A stretch of 64,000 nt of DNA from Hofstenia miamia (Eukaryota > Xenacoelomorpha > Acoela). The DNA is taken from the NCBI GenBank assembly GCA_004352715.1, contig SCFE01000115.1, positions 365,509 through 429,508 of the forward strand, given 5' to 3'. Positions 1 to 13,121 of this stretch are shown one piece after another. Position numbers and translations under genes: made by a program. Numbering within the stretch: position 1 is the stretch's first letter; each line of letters starts with the position of its first letter. The notes under the pieces are model-generated. The model saw only the letters and a list, made by a program, of their open reading frames with translations, was not told where the DNA came from and did no database searches.

Positions 1-2337
1 ATTATTTGGATATCCTTCTTGTGATATTAGATTCTTGTTTTGTCGGGAAGGTTACTCGCTTAATTGAGGTAGAATGTATTCAATCTTGAAAAAAATCTCA
101 TTTTAACTTCAGTTCTCGTTGTCACTTTAAAATGACAGTCATTTTCTTCGGCTTTCCTTATTTCTTTTATTCAAACTTATATTCTAACTAATTAAGGCCA
201 AATTTTTTAATTTGTTTATTTGTACTGTACAGGTTATTTTAAGAATTGCATGTGTCATATTTATTACTTTTACAAATGCGTCTTTAATTTTGAAAAGTAT
301 TTCAATGAATTGTTTCGATTAAATCATGGAATGTTTGAAGAGAAAAAATTATCTTATTTTTGTCTTTAACATCAACGGTTTGCTTAAGCTGCAGACTGAC
401 TGCTATAAATATGATTTATGTAAATATTTGATAAATTTTACGAGTATGATGTTGACATGCATATTTAAATTATTTTTGAAATGAATGAATAAGAATATCT
501 TTAAAAACTAATTTACTCAATGGCCTCCTGTTAAGTATTGCACGCTGTGAGGTATTCGGCCATGTATTTAGTAGGCCTATGAAATATACTCCCATAAATT
601 ATTATATTCATATAAGAATTAAAGCAAAATCTGAAAATACCAATGTCCTCATTATTTTGTGATCTAATTTCCTTTGCCGCGACCATGTTTTTAGTAGATC
701 TTGCTTGTAAGCACCTTTAATGTTTATTTTCAAATATAAATTAGGTAAACCCGCAATTTGTTTTATTTTGTAAATGCAATTTTATTACTCAATGAAATTG
801 CTTTTTCGTTTGGCTCCCTTTTAGTGTTTTTTAATTAACAAATAATTTACAATATTTCCATGAAATTGTAAAGGGAAGCATTAAAAAATCATTTGTATTT
901 TTGATTGAAAATATTCTACTGTATTTTGATTGAAAATATTTTACTGTACGGTAATTAACCAAATATACACTGTAGGCTTACGTCACATTCTTTCACCAAG
1001 AATCTGCAAAACAGAAGAAGCTAGACATTGAATTTAGAAATCAACAACAAATGTATCTTCTCTTTACCACTATTTTTTAAAAAACGTCCACAATTTGAAT
1101 TTCTAGAGTATTATTTTCCTTTGAAATTTCTTTATCAAAATTGTAGTGTGTTTCGTATCTTTTGCACCCGAATTGTTTTGCTCTGCCTGCAAATGAATTC
1201 AATTGTTTGAATAATCTGTCTATTACTAAAATAGTTATAAGTGTTGATCGTTCAGTTATAATATATTATTATTCTTATTTCTCCATATAAACCACAGTTT
1301 ATAATACTTTTATTGTGGTAAGATAGTCCATCTAAATAAGACAGAAACATAAATTGTTTTAGTTGAAGATTGTTATATTTTTTAATTTAAAATTTATTAG
1401 ATTTTGTTGCGGCTTCATTTTATTATTCCGATACGTTTAGTTCATCCCAAAATACCAAATATTAATATATTTAAATCTTTGAGTTAAATGCACTTCATTG
1501 TACATTAGCAATGAATTTTATGTTCATTTGAATTAAAATACAAAATAATGCTTACAAACATCATGAAATAGAGTGCAAGCATAATTCCGTTACGAAAACA
1601 AGCCACCTAATCTATTTGTTTTTAAATTGAAAATTTTTAATGGAAAATTGTTTACTAAAGTTTCAAAAGAATTGTTATTTCTGCTTAATGTTTGAAAATA
1701 TTATGGAAAGCAAGCTTTTTTTGTGTAGTGATCATGATTTTAATGACAATAGCTTTCGTGAGCATGACGATTATCATTCTAAGATCTGCGTAATGGAATA
1801 CTCATTAACATTCCTTCTTTAGTTAAATTTCAGAAATCACAGAAGTTTAATTTTATCTAACATCTTGAAAGATGGAGATTTCCACCAAATTTTGATTTAA
1901 GATGCTTTTAGGTCACGGCATCATAAAATAGTAAATTTGAAAAAATGCATTGGGATATATATTTATAGGTGTCTACTAATTAGCCCGCATACATAGCTAT
2001 TGTCAGGTGAGGCGTACCACACTCGGTCATTGACATTGTTCTATTTGTTACTTGCACATTAACATATTCTCGTTAATTTGTGGAAATTTTCTGAAGTTGA
2101 AGTTATTAGCATAACTCAATCATCACAAAAACTTCAAAAATTGTTCGTTGGTTATTAGGTTACCAACATTTTACTATGCTTCAAAGGTTTACATGGTCAA
2201 TAGATTTATTTTCAAAGTAAATAGAGTTAATTTTAAAGATATTCAACCTTTGAGACACGAATTGGCAATTGATTTGACTCTATTGAATTGCTTTGCCAAA
2301 TATGTCTCAGGACCATTAATATATTAAATTTAAACTT
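1..2337. other. Upstream non-coding stretch, nothing recognised
   Basis: AT-rich sequence 5' of the ornithine carrier gene. The short open frames here (about 60 codons) have no recognisable domains and look like chance. The promoter and any 5' untranslated exon of the carrier gene should lie here, but I see no distinctive core-promoter element that I can support. Confidence 0.5.
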
Positions 2338-5300
2338 ATGGATATTTTAGTAAATATGGATCTATCCAGTTTTGGGGCAGAATCTGTAATCGATTTAATT
2401 GCCGGTGGCTTTGGCGGAGTTGGCAATGTGTATGCTGGTCAACCGCTGGATACTGTTAAGGTTAAACTGCAAGCTTTTCCCGATAAATACACTTCGATGT
2501 CCTCTTGTTTCATGCAAACATTGCGTCAAGATGGCATTAGGGGCTTATATGCAGGTAGTGTTCCAGCTTTAGCAGCAAATATCGCTGAAAATTCCATTAT
2601 TTTCTGTGTTTATGAAATGACTCAAAAACCAATTTTATACATCACAGGAATCAAACATGCCGAAGACCTTCCACTTTATTGTAAAGGCCTTTCAGGTGAG
2701 TAATATTTAGGCGGTGGATTTTATTGTTTTTTGTGGTTTTCCATTTTTGTTTTTTTGTTTACAATTACTTATGTAAACATTAAATAAATGCATCCAATTT
2801 TTTATGCACATACAGTAGATTTCGAATATAAGAATATCCACGGGACCGTCGAATTTTATGACTATGTAAAAATATCACTGTAACCGAAATTGTGCCTACA
2901 GGTTGACAATATATGTACGTATTATACACAAAAATTCATTCATGACGATATATTTCCATTCATGCACTATGTAACATGCATTTATAGGTCGTTCGAAAAT
3001 GTTCCGATAAATGCCGTGATTGGTGCCTGCCGCTTTCGCCACAATCTAACTTTCTCCAAGTCAGATCGAACCAATTTTCAATAACATTGTCCTTGTTAGA
3101 TAATAGCTTGAATAATATAGACTGCTTGATGTTGAACAATTTTTTGTCACAGTGGGATTATCTTGAACGTATTGTAGCGTCTTTGAATGCCGCTTAATAA
3201 TGTCGCAAATGTATAAGTACATATGGTGACAACACGGCAGTTTTAAAGGTAAACCGCATTGATTGGTTGTTGAGAGGAGAGAAAAACATCAGACGTCAAA
3301 ACTGTATGCACATCCTCCACAAACATGCACACTAATCTCACTCTCACTCAGCAGACATACACATGCGCGTCAGCGGTCGAACTGCATTACATGCGGCATG
3401 ATTTTTAGTGTTCCATACATACCCATATTTTATTTTTATAAGTGAACAAAATTACTATGTATATGCAGGCTTCCGTCGTAGTAATTGTATTCATATAACC
3501 AAAATATTCCTATATCCGGTTTTGTTTAACACTATTTATACGGAAAATTAAACGGGACTTTTGAGAAGTATTCTTATAACCGATTTATTACTATAAGCGA
3601 TATGCTTATATCCGAAATCTACTGTATCTAAATAGTTAAGAAAATTAAGCCTGCCGCTTAATTCTAATGTTAAAGAAGATGCCTTAGTTTTCAAAAAAGC
3701 ACTGATTGTTGCTAATGTAGATATCAAGAATTTTCTGCTTTGTGGTATTTGCTTTTCAAAGATCAAATTTCTTGGAACAAGTTTGAGTTTTTGTTTTGTT
3801 TTTCAGTGAATAGGAAGTAACTTTTGACGCAATAACGTCGGGCCATAGTAATATCTTACTTCATTGTTTGATGCATTTAGAATTTATCTTGCCTATTTGT
3901 AAACATGTTTCTTTTTTGTTATTTATATTGGAATGATTTTCCCATATTTATTTTTGATATTCACTTATTTATTATATTAGGATCATGTGCCGCCGTCTTC
4001 GCTTCTATGGGATTGTGTCCAACTGAATTAATTAAATGTCGTTTACAAGCAGATAAAGAAGTTTGTGCTATGAAAGGTTTGCCTCCTTCTGTTAAAGGAC
4101 CAATTGAAATGTGTAAAATTGTATGGAAACAAGATGGCATTGCCGGTTTCTATAGAGGACTTGTAAGCACATTAGCACGAGAGGTTCCTGGTTACTTTTT
4201 CTTCTTTTCAGCATATGAATTGACGAAGCGTCTTCTACTTAGACCTGGCGAAACTAATGCTGATTTAGGTGTCATTCGTCTTGCCATGTGTGGTTCAGCT
4301 GGAGGTATGCTTATTTTTTTTGGTAAAATATTGAACGTCACAATGTGTTTTCGCAGTTGTGCACATCTGTAATTGTTTCATGTATTGCACGTTCACGTTC
4401 AGAGCCAGCCATTCGTAAGGAACGTTGTTAAGTAGACATCTTAGCAAATATATTTAGAAATTGGTTTCATTTTATGTAGAATTTTCATTTTTCAAATTGA
4501 TCTGAAAATTGAATTTGTGTTTGTTTAGAGTAAGATAATTCCGCATTCTTTGTTTTTAATGATTTCCTTGGATTAATGAAGAAGTTAACTTTATTTGGTA
4601 GGCAATTGTTTTGAATACTTTTAATTGTATTTAATTGAGCCTCTTTGAGTATAATGTATTGATACTGTTTTGGACAACACTACTGGGAAATTAATTTACC
4701 CACATATTTCAAATATAAAATAATAGTACCAAGTCGAAAATTAAACGAATTTTGATGGAGATTGATAAAAATCCTTTTGCAATAACGAAAAATTTCAATA
4801 AGTAATTGCTTAGGATAATAAAGTCCTCCACGATTGTGGGCATCAATTAGCTTTCTTGTGGTTTCTTCAACACTGTTTCTTTGGACTTGAAAAGGCTTTG
4901 CCGAAACGTACGTCGATTATATTACTTTGCATTTTTGTTTTCATCTACTTATGTACCAACCTCGTTACAACTCACTTAAATCAATAATTGAGAAGGCTAC
5001 TCAGGACGATCAGCCCTTACTTACAACTCTAAATACAACATTGAGAATATTCATTCACAACGTTCTGATGACAAAGAAAAAACCAGATAGTCTTTTTACA
5101 TAAAACAATTTGTGCTCCGTTTGGAAAAGTTGATGTTCTATATCCCTATGCTATTGAAATAGATCCAATTTTCAATTGCGAAAATAAATACTCAAGGAAA
5201 ACTATGATTAAAAATGATTACCATTATGATGTTGAAAAACTGAAATACGAATTACAAACAACTAATTGGTCAAAACTTTTAGATAAATCTAACATAACAC

Positions 5301-8300
5301 GTCAAGCCCTAGTAATTGAAAGTTATACTTTATTCACAATGGAAAAATGCAAAAAAAACAAGCTAAATTTAAAGGTACATCTTATAATAGGATCAAAGAT
5401 GAAAAGCTTGTAACACTGATAAAAGAAAAACTAAAATAAATTAATAATAATTAATGATAAATATCTAAGAAATCATTTACAGAAACAAATTGTAAATTAC
5501 GTAAAGAAACTATGAAAATAACTACTTTCAAATTTAACGAAAAATGAATTTCAATCTGAAATAAAGAGAATATTAAAACATCGAAAAAAACATTAAAATT
5601 GATTTGAATGAAGCTAATGAATTAAATGAATATTTTATAAGATTCAATGCAGATCGATATTTAGATGATCATGACTTCATTATAAACCAACCAATTGGAA
5701 ATAAATGAAATTGATATTTACAAAGAATTTTAAAAAATCAAAATTTCACTAGTTCCAAATTGGGTATTTAGAAAATGTAACAAAGAATTATCACTACCGT
5801 TTTCTCAAATAAAAAAAGTATCAGGAAGAAATGCAAGATATCATGGATCCACTACAATTTGCATATAAAAAAGAAAGAAATACCAGTGACATTCTTTTAT
5901 GTACAATAGATATGATCGCTAAAACACTAAGTAACAAGTAAACAGCAGTAGTTAGACTCACGTTTATTGACTATTCAAGTGCATTCAACACTGTACTACA
6001 AAATAAACTATTGAATCAAATATATCCGATTTCTAAAGAACTATGTCAGTGGATAAAAAACCTTTTTCATAATTTCAGACAATCTGTTAAATTTGGAATT
6101 AATAGCAAAACTGAAGAAGAAAATGTTTTAGTTGGAGTTCCGCAAGGAGGACCACGTAGTGGTCCATTATTTACCACCTATACAGACAAAATTAACACCA
6201 ATATTACACAATATGAAAATGTTGACATAATGAAGTATTCAGACTACACAAGAGTATTAGGTAAGATCGTTGCAACATCAGCTGAAGAAGACTTTCTAAA
6301 CTATAAGAATACGATCATCAAAATAGTTAATCTTTCTAAGGAATAAAATTTGAAAATCAATACAACAAAATCAAGTGAAATAATTTTCGTCCATCACAAT
6401 GTTAAAAATTCAAGAAAATATTACAATTAATGAAAAATCAATACCAAATTCTAAAGAGTGTTAAATATTTAGGATTATGTATAAACAACAAACTTAATTG
6501 GGATGATCATGAAGAAAACATACGAAGAAAAGCTAATTTTATATTAAAATCTGTTGCATATCTGATTAATTACATGAAGAATTGGCAAAAAAATGTATAA
6601 TTTTAATATGCTCATTAAACCAAGCTATCTACATGCGACAGAGGTATTTGTACCCGGATTGACTAGAAAAAATATTAAGATTCTAAAGAAACCTATTAAA
6701 CTTTTCGCTACAATATCAAAACTAAACAAAGAACACTTAATTTCTATAATAAACAAAGCATTTAAGACACAGTTTCTGAAAACTTCAAAAAGATATTAGA
6801 TAATATCAATCATCCGTTAAATAAAGGATTTCCTAAAAGTACAACAAAGAAAACAAGAACAATTTTACGATCACACAAAACATTGTACACAAAGACATTT
6901 ATTCCAGCAGCAATTAGATGTGTTAACAAAGACGAATATCTAACATTTTTATAAACTTATTAAAAGAGATGCATTATTTTCCTATTTACAATTGTAAAAT
7001 TATTTGTACGGGAATAAAAGCTTTTAATAATAATAAAACTAAAATAGATAGATAGATACATACATACATACATACATACATACATACATACATACATACA
7101 TACATACTAAATGTACAATGCTTCAATTTTTTTCGTCAATAAACAAATTCACAGACATGAAGCAATGCAAAATGCAGAGCCTCTTAATTTAAATGATATT
7201 GAAAAATAATATGACAAACCTTAGTACGATTGCATACAGCCTACTTCAGAAAGAGTGAAATTATTATCAACAATATAAAAATATGATTTTTCCCCACTTA
7301 CTATACATGCAAATTTGGTATAATTTAAAAATGTTAGAAAACTCTGTTGAAGTATAGATGCCGTGACATCACTAAGGAAAATCTTCTCAATCGATGAATA
7401 AAATCTGTTGGATTACAGTTGCATGAACTCTTGAAAGGCAAGGCCATTGTTCAAAAGCAACTAAGAATTTGGATTCTTTTCAAGTCTTCTTTGTGGAAAG
7501 AATATTTTTGGTGTAGATAATCAATATAATTTTTCAGGAATATGTTTATTTGTATCTTAAGATGTATTAGTGTCTATTTCGAGATTAGCATTCCTGATAA
7601 CGCTTGGAAAATAGTTGGCAATGTTTTTTCAAGAAAATATTTACGAAACATAAACGTATTAGTTTATCTGAATTCAAGAGATGATTAGCGAAGCATAGTT
7701 AGTTTCAAAGTTATGGTTTCATTTGTATAGTTTCTTATTACATTAACGATTTCTAAGAGGCTAGCTTATCAAATTTTGAAAAGAACGCTATTTGAATTTT
7801 GTTTTTATTAGTATAATTTTGGCACTAAACGATTTCCTACCTGTTAGAATTGTCACCTCCTGATTAATTATATATCTTTGTTTAAGGTGTTATTAACTTC
7901 TGGTTAAATCATTAAAACATTTTTGCCACTAAATTCCTTATCCATTATCCAGTAACCGTTGGGATGATGAGCTTCATGATAATGGCAAACATATTACATT
8001 ATATGCTAATAAATGTTCAATCATATAATGACAGTGAAGTGGTAATGTGAAATTTAGTAACTTTTTTTTATATATTAATTAAAGTATAATATATTCCATT
8101 AACGGTTTATTATTCATGCGGTGTCAACTTAATTATTATCTTAGTGGTTTTGAATTATTCCGTTATTGCACACATTGGCATCTGATGATATGAACAGCTT
8201 GTCTGAAAGAGGATCTGCGGAGTATTCTAAGTCTTCATTAATGCTAAAGCTACTACTTTTCAGTCATTCTTGAATTTGTTGAATTTTTCATATTGGTCTG

Positions 8301-9746
8301 TGATATCAGTTTAGGCTCATGTATATGTCGACTTTCATTGTTGTGCCAATCCAGGTAAAAGTATGGATGTACCTTCAAGAAAAGTTCTGAAGTTGTATTT
8401 CTTAGGAACTGTTTTTGTTCCTATCAGATAAATGGTAAACTGGTTTTTGGAGTTAAAATTTTGTTTTCTAGATGGCGTTTTTGAAAATCCAATTTGATAA
8501 AATACATGGTTAAAATTTATTAAAGTTTTAATCGTTTTGTAGTTTTGCAGCTCTGACTCAATTTAGCAATTGTAATTTAACTTCAGTGAAGGTTGGAGAA
8601 AATTTACAAAGTACTTTTTTGCTTCACAAAACACGTTTATTGTTGCAGTGCTGCTGCTGCTATAATTAATTTTGAAATGTTCTTCTGCGGTCATTAGAGA
8701 GGATACTAAGTTAACAGTCGATGATTTCTCTTGAATTATTTATATACGAGGGAGAGTCAAAAAGTAATGATAATTTTATAAAAGAGTGACAATAATTTCA
8801 GAATCTTGTATTCTGACAAAAAGTTTCTACACCATGATTTTCGTTAAATCATTAACAAAAAGTAAGAATCTTTTGAACAGCGATGATGATGTCTTCTGAT
8901 CTGGACGTTCTGGGTCTGCCACTCCTTTGTTCATCTTCCACCGAATCTCTGCCCTGTTTGAATTCACGAATCCATCGGTAGACAGTGGGATCTGGAGGAG
9001 CACTATCCTCGTAGACAGAGCTCAATGCATTAATGATGTCAGCCGGCTTCCAACCAAGTTTCGTTAGAAACTTGACATTGCTGCGAATTTCAATTTTGGT
9101 GCTCTCCATTGATTGAACCTTATATAGCGTAAAACGCTAGACTTTGAATTGGTTTTAAGAGGCTGACAGCAGTGTAAGCAAATTCAAACTCAGTTCAAAT
9201 CACGGGTATGAATAGCTATTTCAAATAAGACAAAACTTGTTTTCCTTCTACTTAAATTTTTCAAATGGCATAGATATTATCATTACTTTTTGACTCACCC
9301 TCGTACATTTATTTGCTTAGGTCAGTGAAGTAGTATTTGTATTTTATTCTTATAATACTATAAATGGTGTAATATTCTTTTGAATTCAGGTGCATATTTT
9401 GAACAACATAAAGCACAATGGACGTATTATGTTAGTAAGGTATTCAATGCTTAACCTCATTATGCAATATTTAGGAGTTGCTCTGTGGACTGCTATTTTC
9501 CCTGCAGATGTTGTCAAAAGTCGCTCTCAACTGCAATCTGGGAAATCTATGAGGTTCTCAACGACGTTGCTCCAAATATACCGCACTGAGGGTATATTAG
9601 CGCTCTACAATGGCCTACTCCCCACAGTTATCCGCACAATTCCTGCTTGTTCAGCTCTCATCATATGTTATGAAACATCACGCAAGTGGATGTATTACGG
9701 CTACTTTGGAAGTGCTACATATTTAAACAAAAAGCCTACACAATAG
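2338..9746 (+). CDS. SLC25A15: Mitochondrial ornithine carrier (SLC25A15/ORNT1-like), three exons
   Basis: Three coding exons: 2338-2695, 3981-4304 and 9475-9746 (stop included). GT-AG splices are in phase, each junction splitting a Gly codon (G|GA), for about 317 aa (human ORNT1 301 aa). Each exon carries one mitochondrial-carrier repeat, with signatures GQPLDTVKVKLQ, CPTELIKCRLQ and FPADVVKSRSQ matching the P-x-[DE]-x-x-[KR]-x-[KR] motif. The segments ANIAENS and REVPGYFFFF are close to vertebrate ORNT1. Family role: exchange of ornithine for citrulline or protons across the inner mitochondrial membrane, in arginine/urea metabolism. Met at 2338 is the first in frame; Met at 2356 (six residues later) fits the human N-terminus better and may be the true start. 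Intron 1 (2696-3980) holds a MITE; intron 2 (4305-9474) holds a dead LINE and a deleted mariner. The coding sequence looks intact. SLC25A2-type basic amino-acid carrier is the alternative name. Confidence 0.93.
2813..3624. mobile_element. pogo/Tc1-like MITE in ORNT1 intron 1
   Basis: An 812-bp block bounded by inverted repeats. The left end reads CAGTAGATTTCGAATATAAG and the reverse complement of the right end reads CAGTAGATTTCGGATATAAG, one mismatch in 20. A TA dinucleotide on each side (2811-2812, 3625-3626) fits the TA target duplication of the Tc1/mariner/pogo superfamily, and the CAGTA start resembles pogo/Tigger ends. I see no transposase inside, so it should be non-autonomous. Confidence 0.82.
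4880..4925 (+). ncRNA. Possible decayed hammerhead-ribozyme motif
   Basis: A GGC-TTT-GCC hairpin is followed by GAAA and then ACGTACGTC, which can form a tiny stem III with a UA loop and a C at the cleavage position (4914). The preceding core reads TTGAAAA rather than CTGANGA, and I see no good stem I. The arrangement resembles the minimal hammerheads of Penelope-like elements, but this copy would be inactive or fortuitous. Confidence 0.3.
4980..7040 (+). mobile_element. Degenerate non-LTR retrotransposon (RT), ORNT1 intron 2
   Basis: Translated fragments in shifting frames match a LINE reverse transcriptase: an AYKKERNTSDILL-type segment (about 5850), FIDYSSAFNT (motif A, about 5965), GVPQGGPRSGPLF (motif B, 6139-6177), MKYSDYT where YADDT is expected (about 6229-6249), and a KYLGLCINNKLNWDDH-like thumb segment (about 6462). 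A FIPAAIRCVN-like C-terminal tail lies near 6900. Many stops and frameshifts make it dead. It ends in A/T-rich repeats and a GATA/CATA microsatellite. The clade is uncertain (Jockey/CR1-like group). Confidence 0.8.
7045..7107. repeat. (GATA)n-(CATA)n microsatellite
   Basis: A run of GATA followed by about 13 CATA tetranucleotides, directly after the 3' end of the LINE fragment. It may have grown from that element's simple-sequence tail. Confidence 0.95.
8747..9303 (-). mobile_element. Internally deleted mariner element
   Basis: A 557-bp element with inverted repeats of about 28 bp (8747-8774 and 9276-9303) that differ at one internal position; the outer end reads CGAGGG[A/T]GAGTCAAAAAG. It is flanked by TA at 8745-8746 and 9304-9305, the mariner target duplication. 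Full mariners are about 1.3 kb, so more than half is missing. It lies in ORNT1 intron 2, transcribed against the gene. Confidence 0.9.
8852..9109 (-). pseudogene. mariner transposase N-terminal remnant
   Basis: An 85-codon frame from Met at 9109 inside the deleted mariner. It contains the paired-like helix-turn-helix region of mariner transposase (FLTKLGWKPADIINAL, YRWIREFKQGRDSVEDEQ) and ends in the GRPRT linker that joins the DNA-binding and catalytic parts. The whole DDD catalytic domain is missing, so it could at most bind DNA. Confidence 0.88.
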
Positions 9747-9775
9747 GAAATATCACTCAACTATTGCAACTTAAT

Positions 9776-9781
9776 AATAAA
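9776..9781 (+). promoter_or_regulatory. Polyadenylation signal AATAAA of ORNT1
   Basis: A canonical AATAAA starting 30 bases after the carrier stop codon; it would give a very short 3' untranslated region. Confidence 0.6.
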
Positions 9782-10985
9782 TACGTAATGGTGGCAAGGA
9801 AATTTCTTAGGAATTATAAGTTTTAATTATGAGTGCATGTTAACAAAACATGACTCTCTAAAGCGATACTCTTCATTTTCTGTAGTAATCCTTGTCCTGT
9901 ATCAGCACCTACTTTGGAGTTAAGGCATTGCTTTTCATTCATTCAATATAAGATTAGCTTCCACCTGATTCTTTAGACATTGGAACTATGAGCAATTATT
10001 GCCTGGAATTTTATGAGAAAAAATAACGTAATTTCTGTAAATGAGAGGTGTAAGAGTGTTATGACTTTTTGAAGTTTTTTCACCTATTAACGAATCTTTT
10101 TATCATGTTTTAGTAAAACAGGGTTTCTTATTGAGGCACAACTGCCAATAGAAATTTATTTTCGGAATATCAAATATTCTTATTCTTAGACTATATTTTT
10201 TTCATTGATTTTCACTATTGTTGGTGGTGAATTTAACTACTTAGTATTTTGTAAAATGGTTTTTTATAGAAATATAGCTTAATTGTTTTCAACTTACATT
10301 TAGGGGATAGTCTAGTTGAGCAGATTTCCAGGTAATGGCAGTGAAATGAAAATCGAACCCAATTTATGAAATGATAATTTATGGAAATCATAACTACGAA
10401 CATATCCGCAACGCACCCTAAGTTTATGTAAATTAAAATACATTTTTTTAAAACAATAACCAAATTATTTAAATTAATAAAATTTGTCTGAATCTAACTA
10501 ATCGTGAACGCTTCTTCAATGATAAGAAGTGATTTGACGAAGGTGTCACTTCGAAAGACTTACGAAGTGTGGTGTCAGTTGTGACATTTCCACCTCATGG
10601 TTGTAAACAATAATGATGTTTATAAATGCGTGAAAATCAATGATCGGAATGTCGTTGTGATTAAAGAAGCTCTAACGTACATGTATACGCGCCTCACTAT
10701 AGAAATTATATCTAATCCAACCAATTTTGACTAACCCTGACCAATATAATGCCGCAATTATATAAATTCTATTTATCCTAAGAGCTTTCCAACAATCATA
10801 CGAAGTGTTTTAATCGAGTTATATCGATTCACATTATAGTCATTCACATTATAGTCATTCAACAAGCCTCTAGTGCTAATAGTTATGAAAATATTAAAAA
10901 ATTAAGGGAAAATATAGAATTATTTTTAACATAGATGTAGAAATGCAATAAAAATTGAAAATCGTATTTCCATGTGCAAACCTGA
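9782..10985. other. Intergenic stretch, nothing recognised
   Basis: AT-rich sequence 3' of ORNT1. It holds a small inverted repeat (CACTTCG...CGAAGTG near 10546-10568) and a directly repeated ATTCACATTATAGTC near 10831-10857. I see no gene. Confidence 0.5.
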
Positions 10986-12350
10986 ATGAGTTCAAATTTA
11001 GAATGAAAAGAAATCTTTATGAATTTTCTATGAAAAGAAATCTTCAATAAATTTCAATGTCAGAGAAACTAAGAGTTCCAATAAACCGTAAAAAATATCA
11101 TTTCAAGTTTGAATAAGATATTGAGCAATTGAGAAACGCCTTATCAAAATCCTTTGCTTAATTAACAATCATATGCATTACTCAGAAATTCTAAAGGCTA
11201 CTCCTCTGATAGAGAATGGACGAATAAACGCGCTGTTTAGAGATTTTTTAATCTTGATGACTTTATTAATAACCTAAGATTATCAGATGCATTAAAACTC
11301 TAATATGAAGATATTGTTTGTGGCATAAAGTCGAAATTCATTAAATGCTTGAAAAATCAAAGTGAAAATGTACAATTGAGTAATTCTATTACTCCTACAA
11401 TCAAAGAATTTCAACATTCGAAGATATTTAAGCCAAAATTAGTCATTTCGAGTAATATTTTAAAAAACGGTGATAATTTGCTAAAACTAAATATTGAAAA
11501 AACTATATGGTAATTAAGAATAGAAAAAATGAATCAACATTAGAAAGTATTAAGATATGTAACAACATCATTCAGGAATCACCAAAAATGAAATATTTGG
11601 GAGTAGTAATTGATAAATAAATTGAATTTTGAAGACGAGGGAAACAACATCATAAAGAAAATGGCGTATGGTATATGATCAATTCAAAAAATTGGAAAGT
11701 TTATACCAATAGAATGGAAGGTAATACTCTTTCGATCACCTGTTTTATTCCATTTTTTGTATTCATGTTGTTTATTAACGAACTTAAATATAAGGCAAAA
11801 TCGAAATTAGAGAAAGTATTTAAATGGGGAATAAACATAATTAGCAATAAAAATAAAAAAGAAATAATGTGCAAATATCATCTAAGATCATTAGAAGCTC
11901 TTCAAAATATTAGATGTTTATCGATATTTTGGAAAAGAAAATCGAACGTTTCTAATCATTTAAATCAAAGAACAATTACATTTGGTAAAACTAAGTACAA
12001 TAGAAAAGTAATGAAGAACGGATTCCTAAATTATTAAATATCACTATGGAACAAATTGGATTACAGTACAAGAAGTGAAAAAATTATACAATATTTAAGA
12101 AGTTGAAAAACATGATTACACAACAAAATATCAATTATCTGACTAATTATAGAATAAGATGTGCAACTCAAGAACAATAAGTAAAAATATTTATTAAGTT
12201 ATATGTAATTTATAAACTTAACTAAGAAACAAACATTTACTGACATAACTAAGCTCATATGAAGAAAGTTGCATTATTTATGTTCTTAATAAGTTTGTAA
12301 ACTTAATATATGTATGTGTGCATGAGAACTTAAATATATGTTATTATTAA
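10986..12350 (+). mobile_element. Non-LTR retrotransposon 3' fragment (family B, copy 1)
   Basis: From about 11475 to 12350 the sequence is nearly the same as 17089-17840, the 3' part of the longer LINE copy downstream, including the reading frame with ELKYKAKSKLEKVFKWG. This copy keeps about 150 bp (11878-12025) that the other lacks. The left part (10986-11474) is unlike the other copy and I do not recognise it. Both copies end near the same TATATGTT tail, so this is a shared 3' terminus. Confidence 0.75.
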
Positions 12351-13121
12351 TGTAAACGAAAAAGAATGCAATAAAATTGTTCAAAATGTAGAGAAGTCAA
12401 TTAAAAATTTTGGAACGAAAGGGCCAAGTGGAGCAATTGAAATTAAATGACAAAAATGATATCTTACTTTGTAAAACTAATGAAGATGCAAATATTACAG
12501 AAAGAGCACTTGGTAAATTGAGGAACGTAAGTATAAAAAAATCGTTCAAACCTGCAAAAGTCAAGATTACTAATTACTAGTATAGATAGTGAAGAGATTC
12601 CAACCCTAACAATGCATCAAGTATACCATGTATTGAAAAGTGTCAAAAAAAACATCAACAGGATACGACGGAATACCATATTAGTTTATTAAAAAAATTT
12701 CGCATATAATTACACTAATAGTTCATTATACATGTATATTTGCGGAATCGCTAAGAACTGCTAAATTCCCGAAAATTTGGAAAACTGGTTATAATAATAC
12801 CAATTCCAAAATTACTACCGGCAAAACTACATAATTTATGACCAATTAGCATCACTTCAATATTATCAAGAACTTTTGAAAAACGTGTATTTAATTTTCA
12901 CATCAAAGATATCTACAATAATCATTTAAATATAAATCGGCATGGATTCCGAACAAATGGAACAACAACAAATGCTGTTATTGAACTGCAAAATAGAATT
13001 CTGTCATACAAAAATGAAAATTATGATTATGTAAGATTAATCAGCCTTGATATCAAGAAAGTTTTTGACAATGTAAATCACTACATTTTATTTAAAAAAT
13101 TAAACAATATAACACATTTAA

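Noticed and set aside
1028-1822. Two 60-codon + strand frames upstream of ORNT1
   Set aside because: No domains and no supporting splice or start context; expected by chance at this length.
7045-7107. CRISPR-like array
   Set aside because: A plain tetranucleotide microsatellite without spacers, in a eukaryotic genome.
8190-8225. CTGATGA followed by GAAA, possible hammerhead
   Set aside because: No plausible stem II or III between and after the core words.
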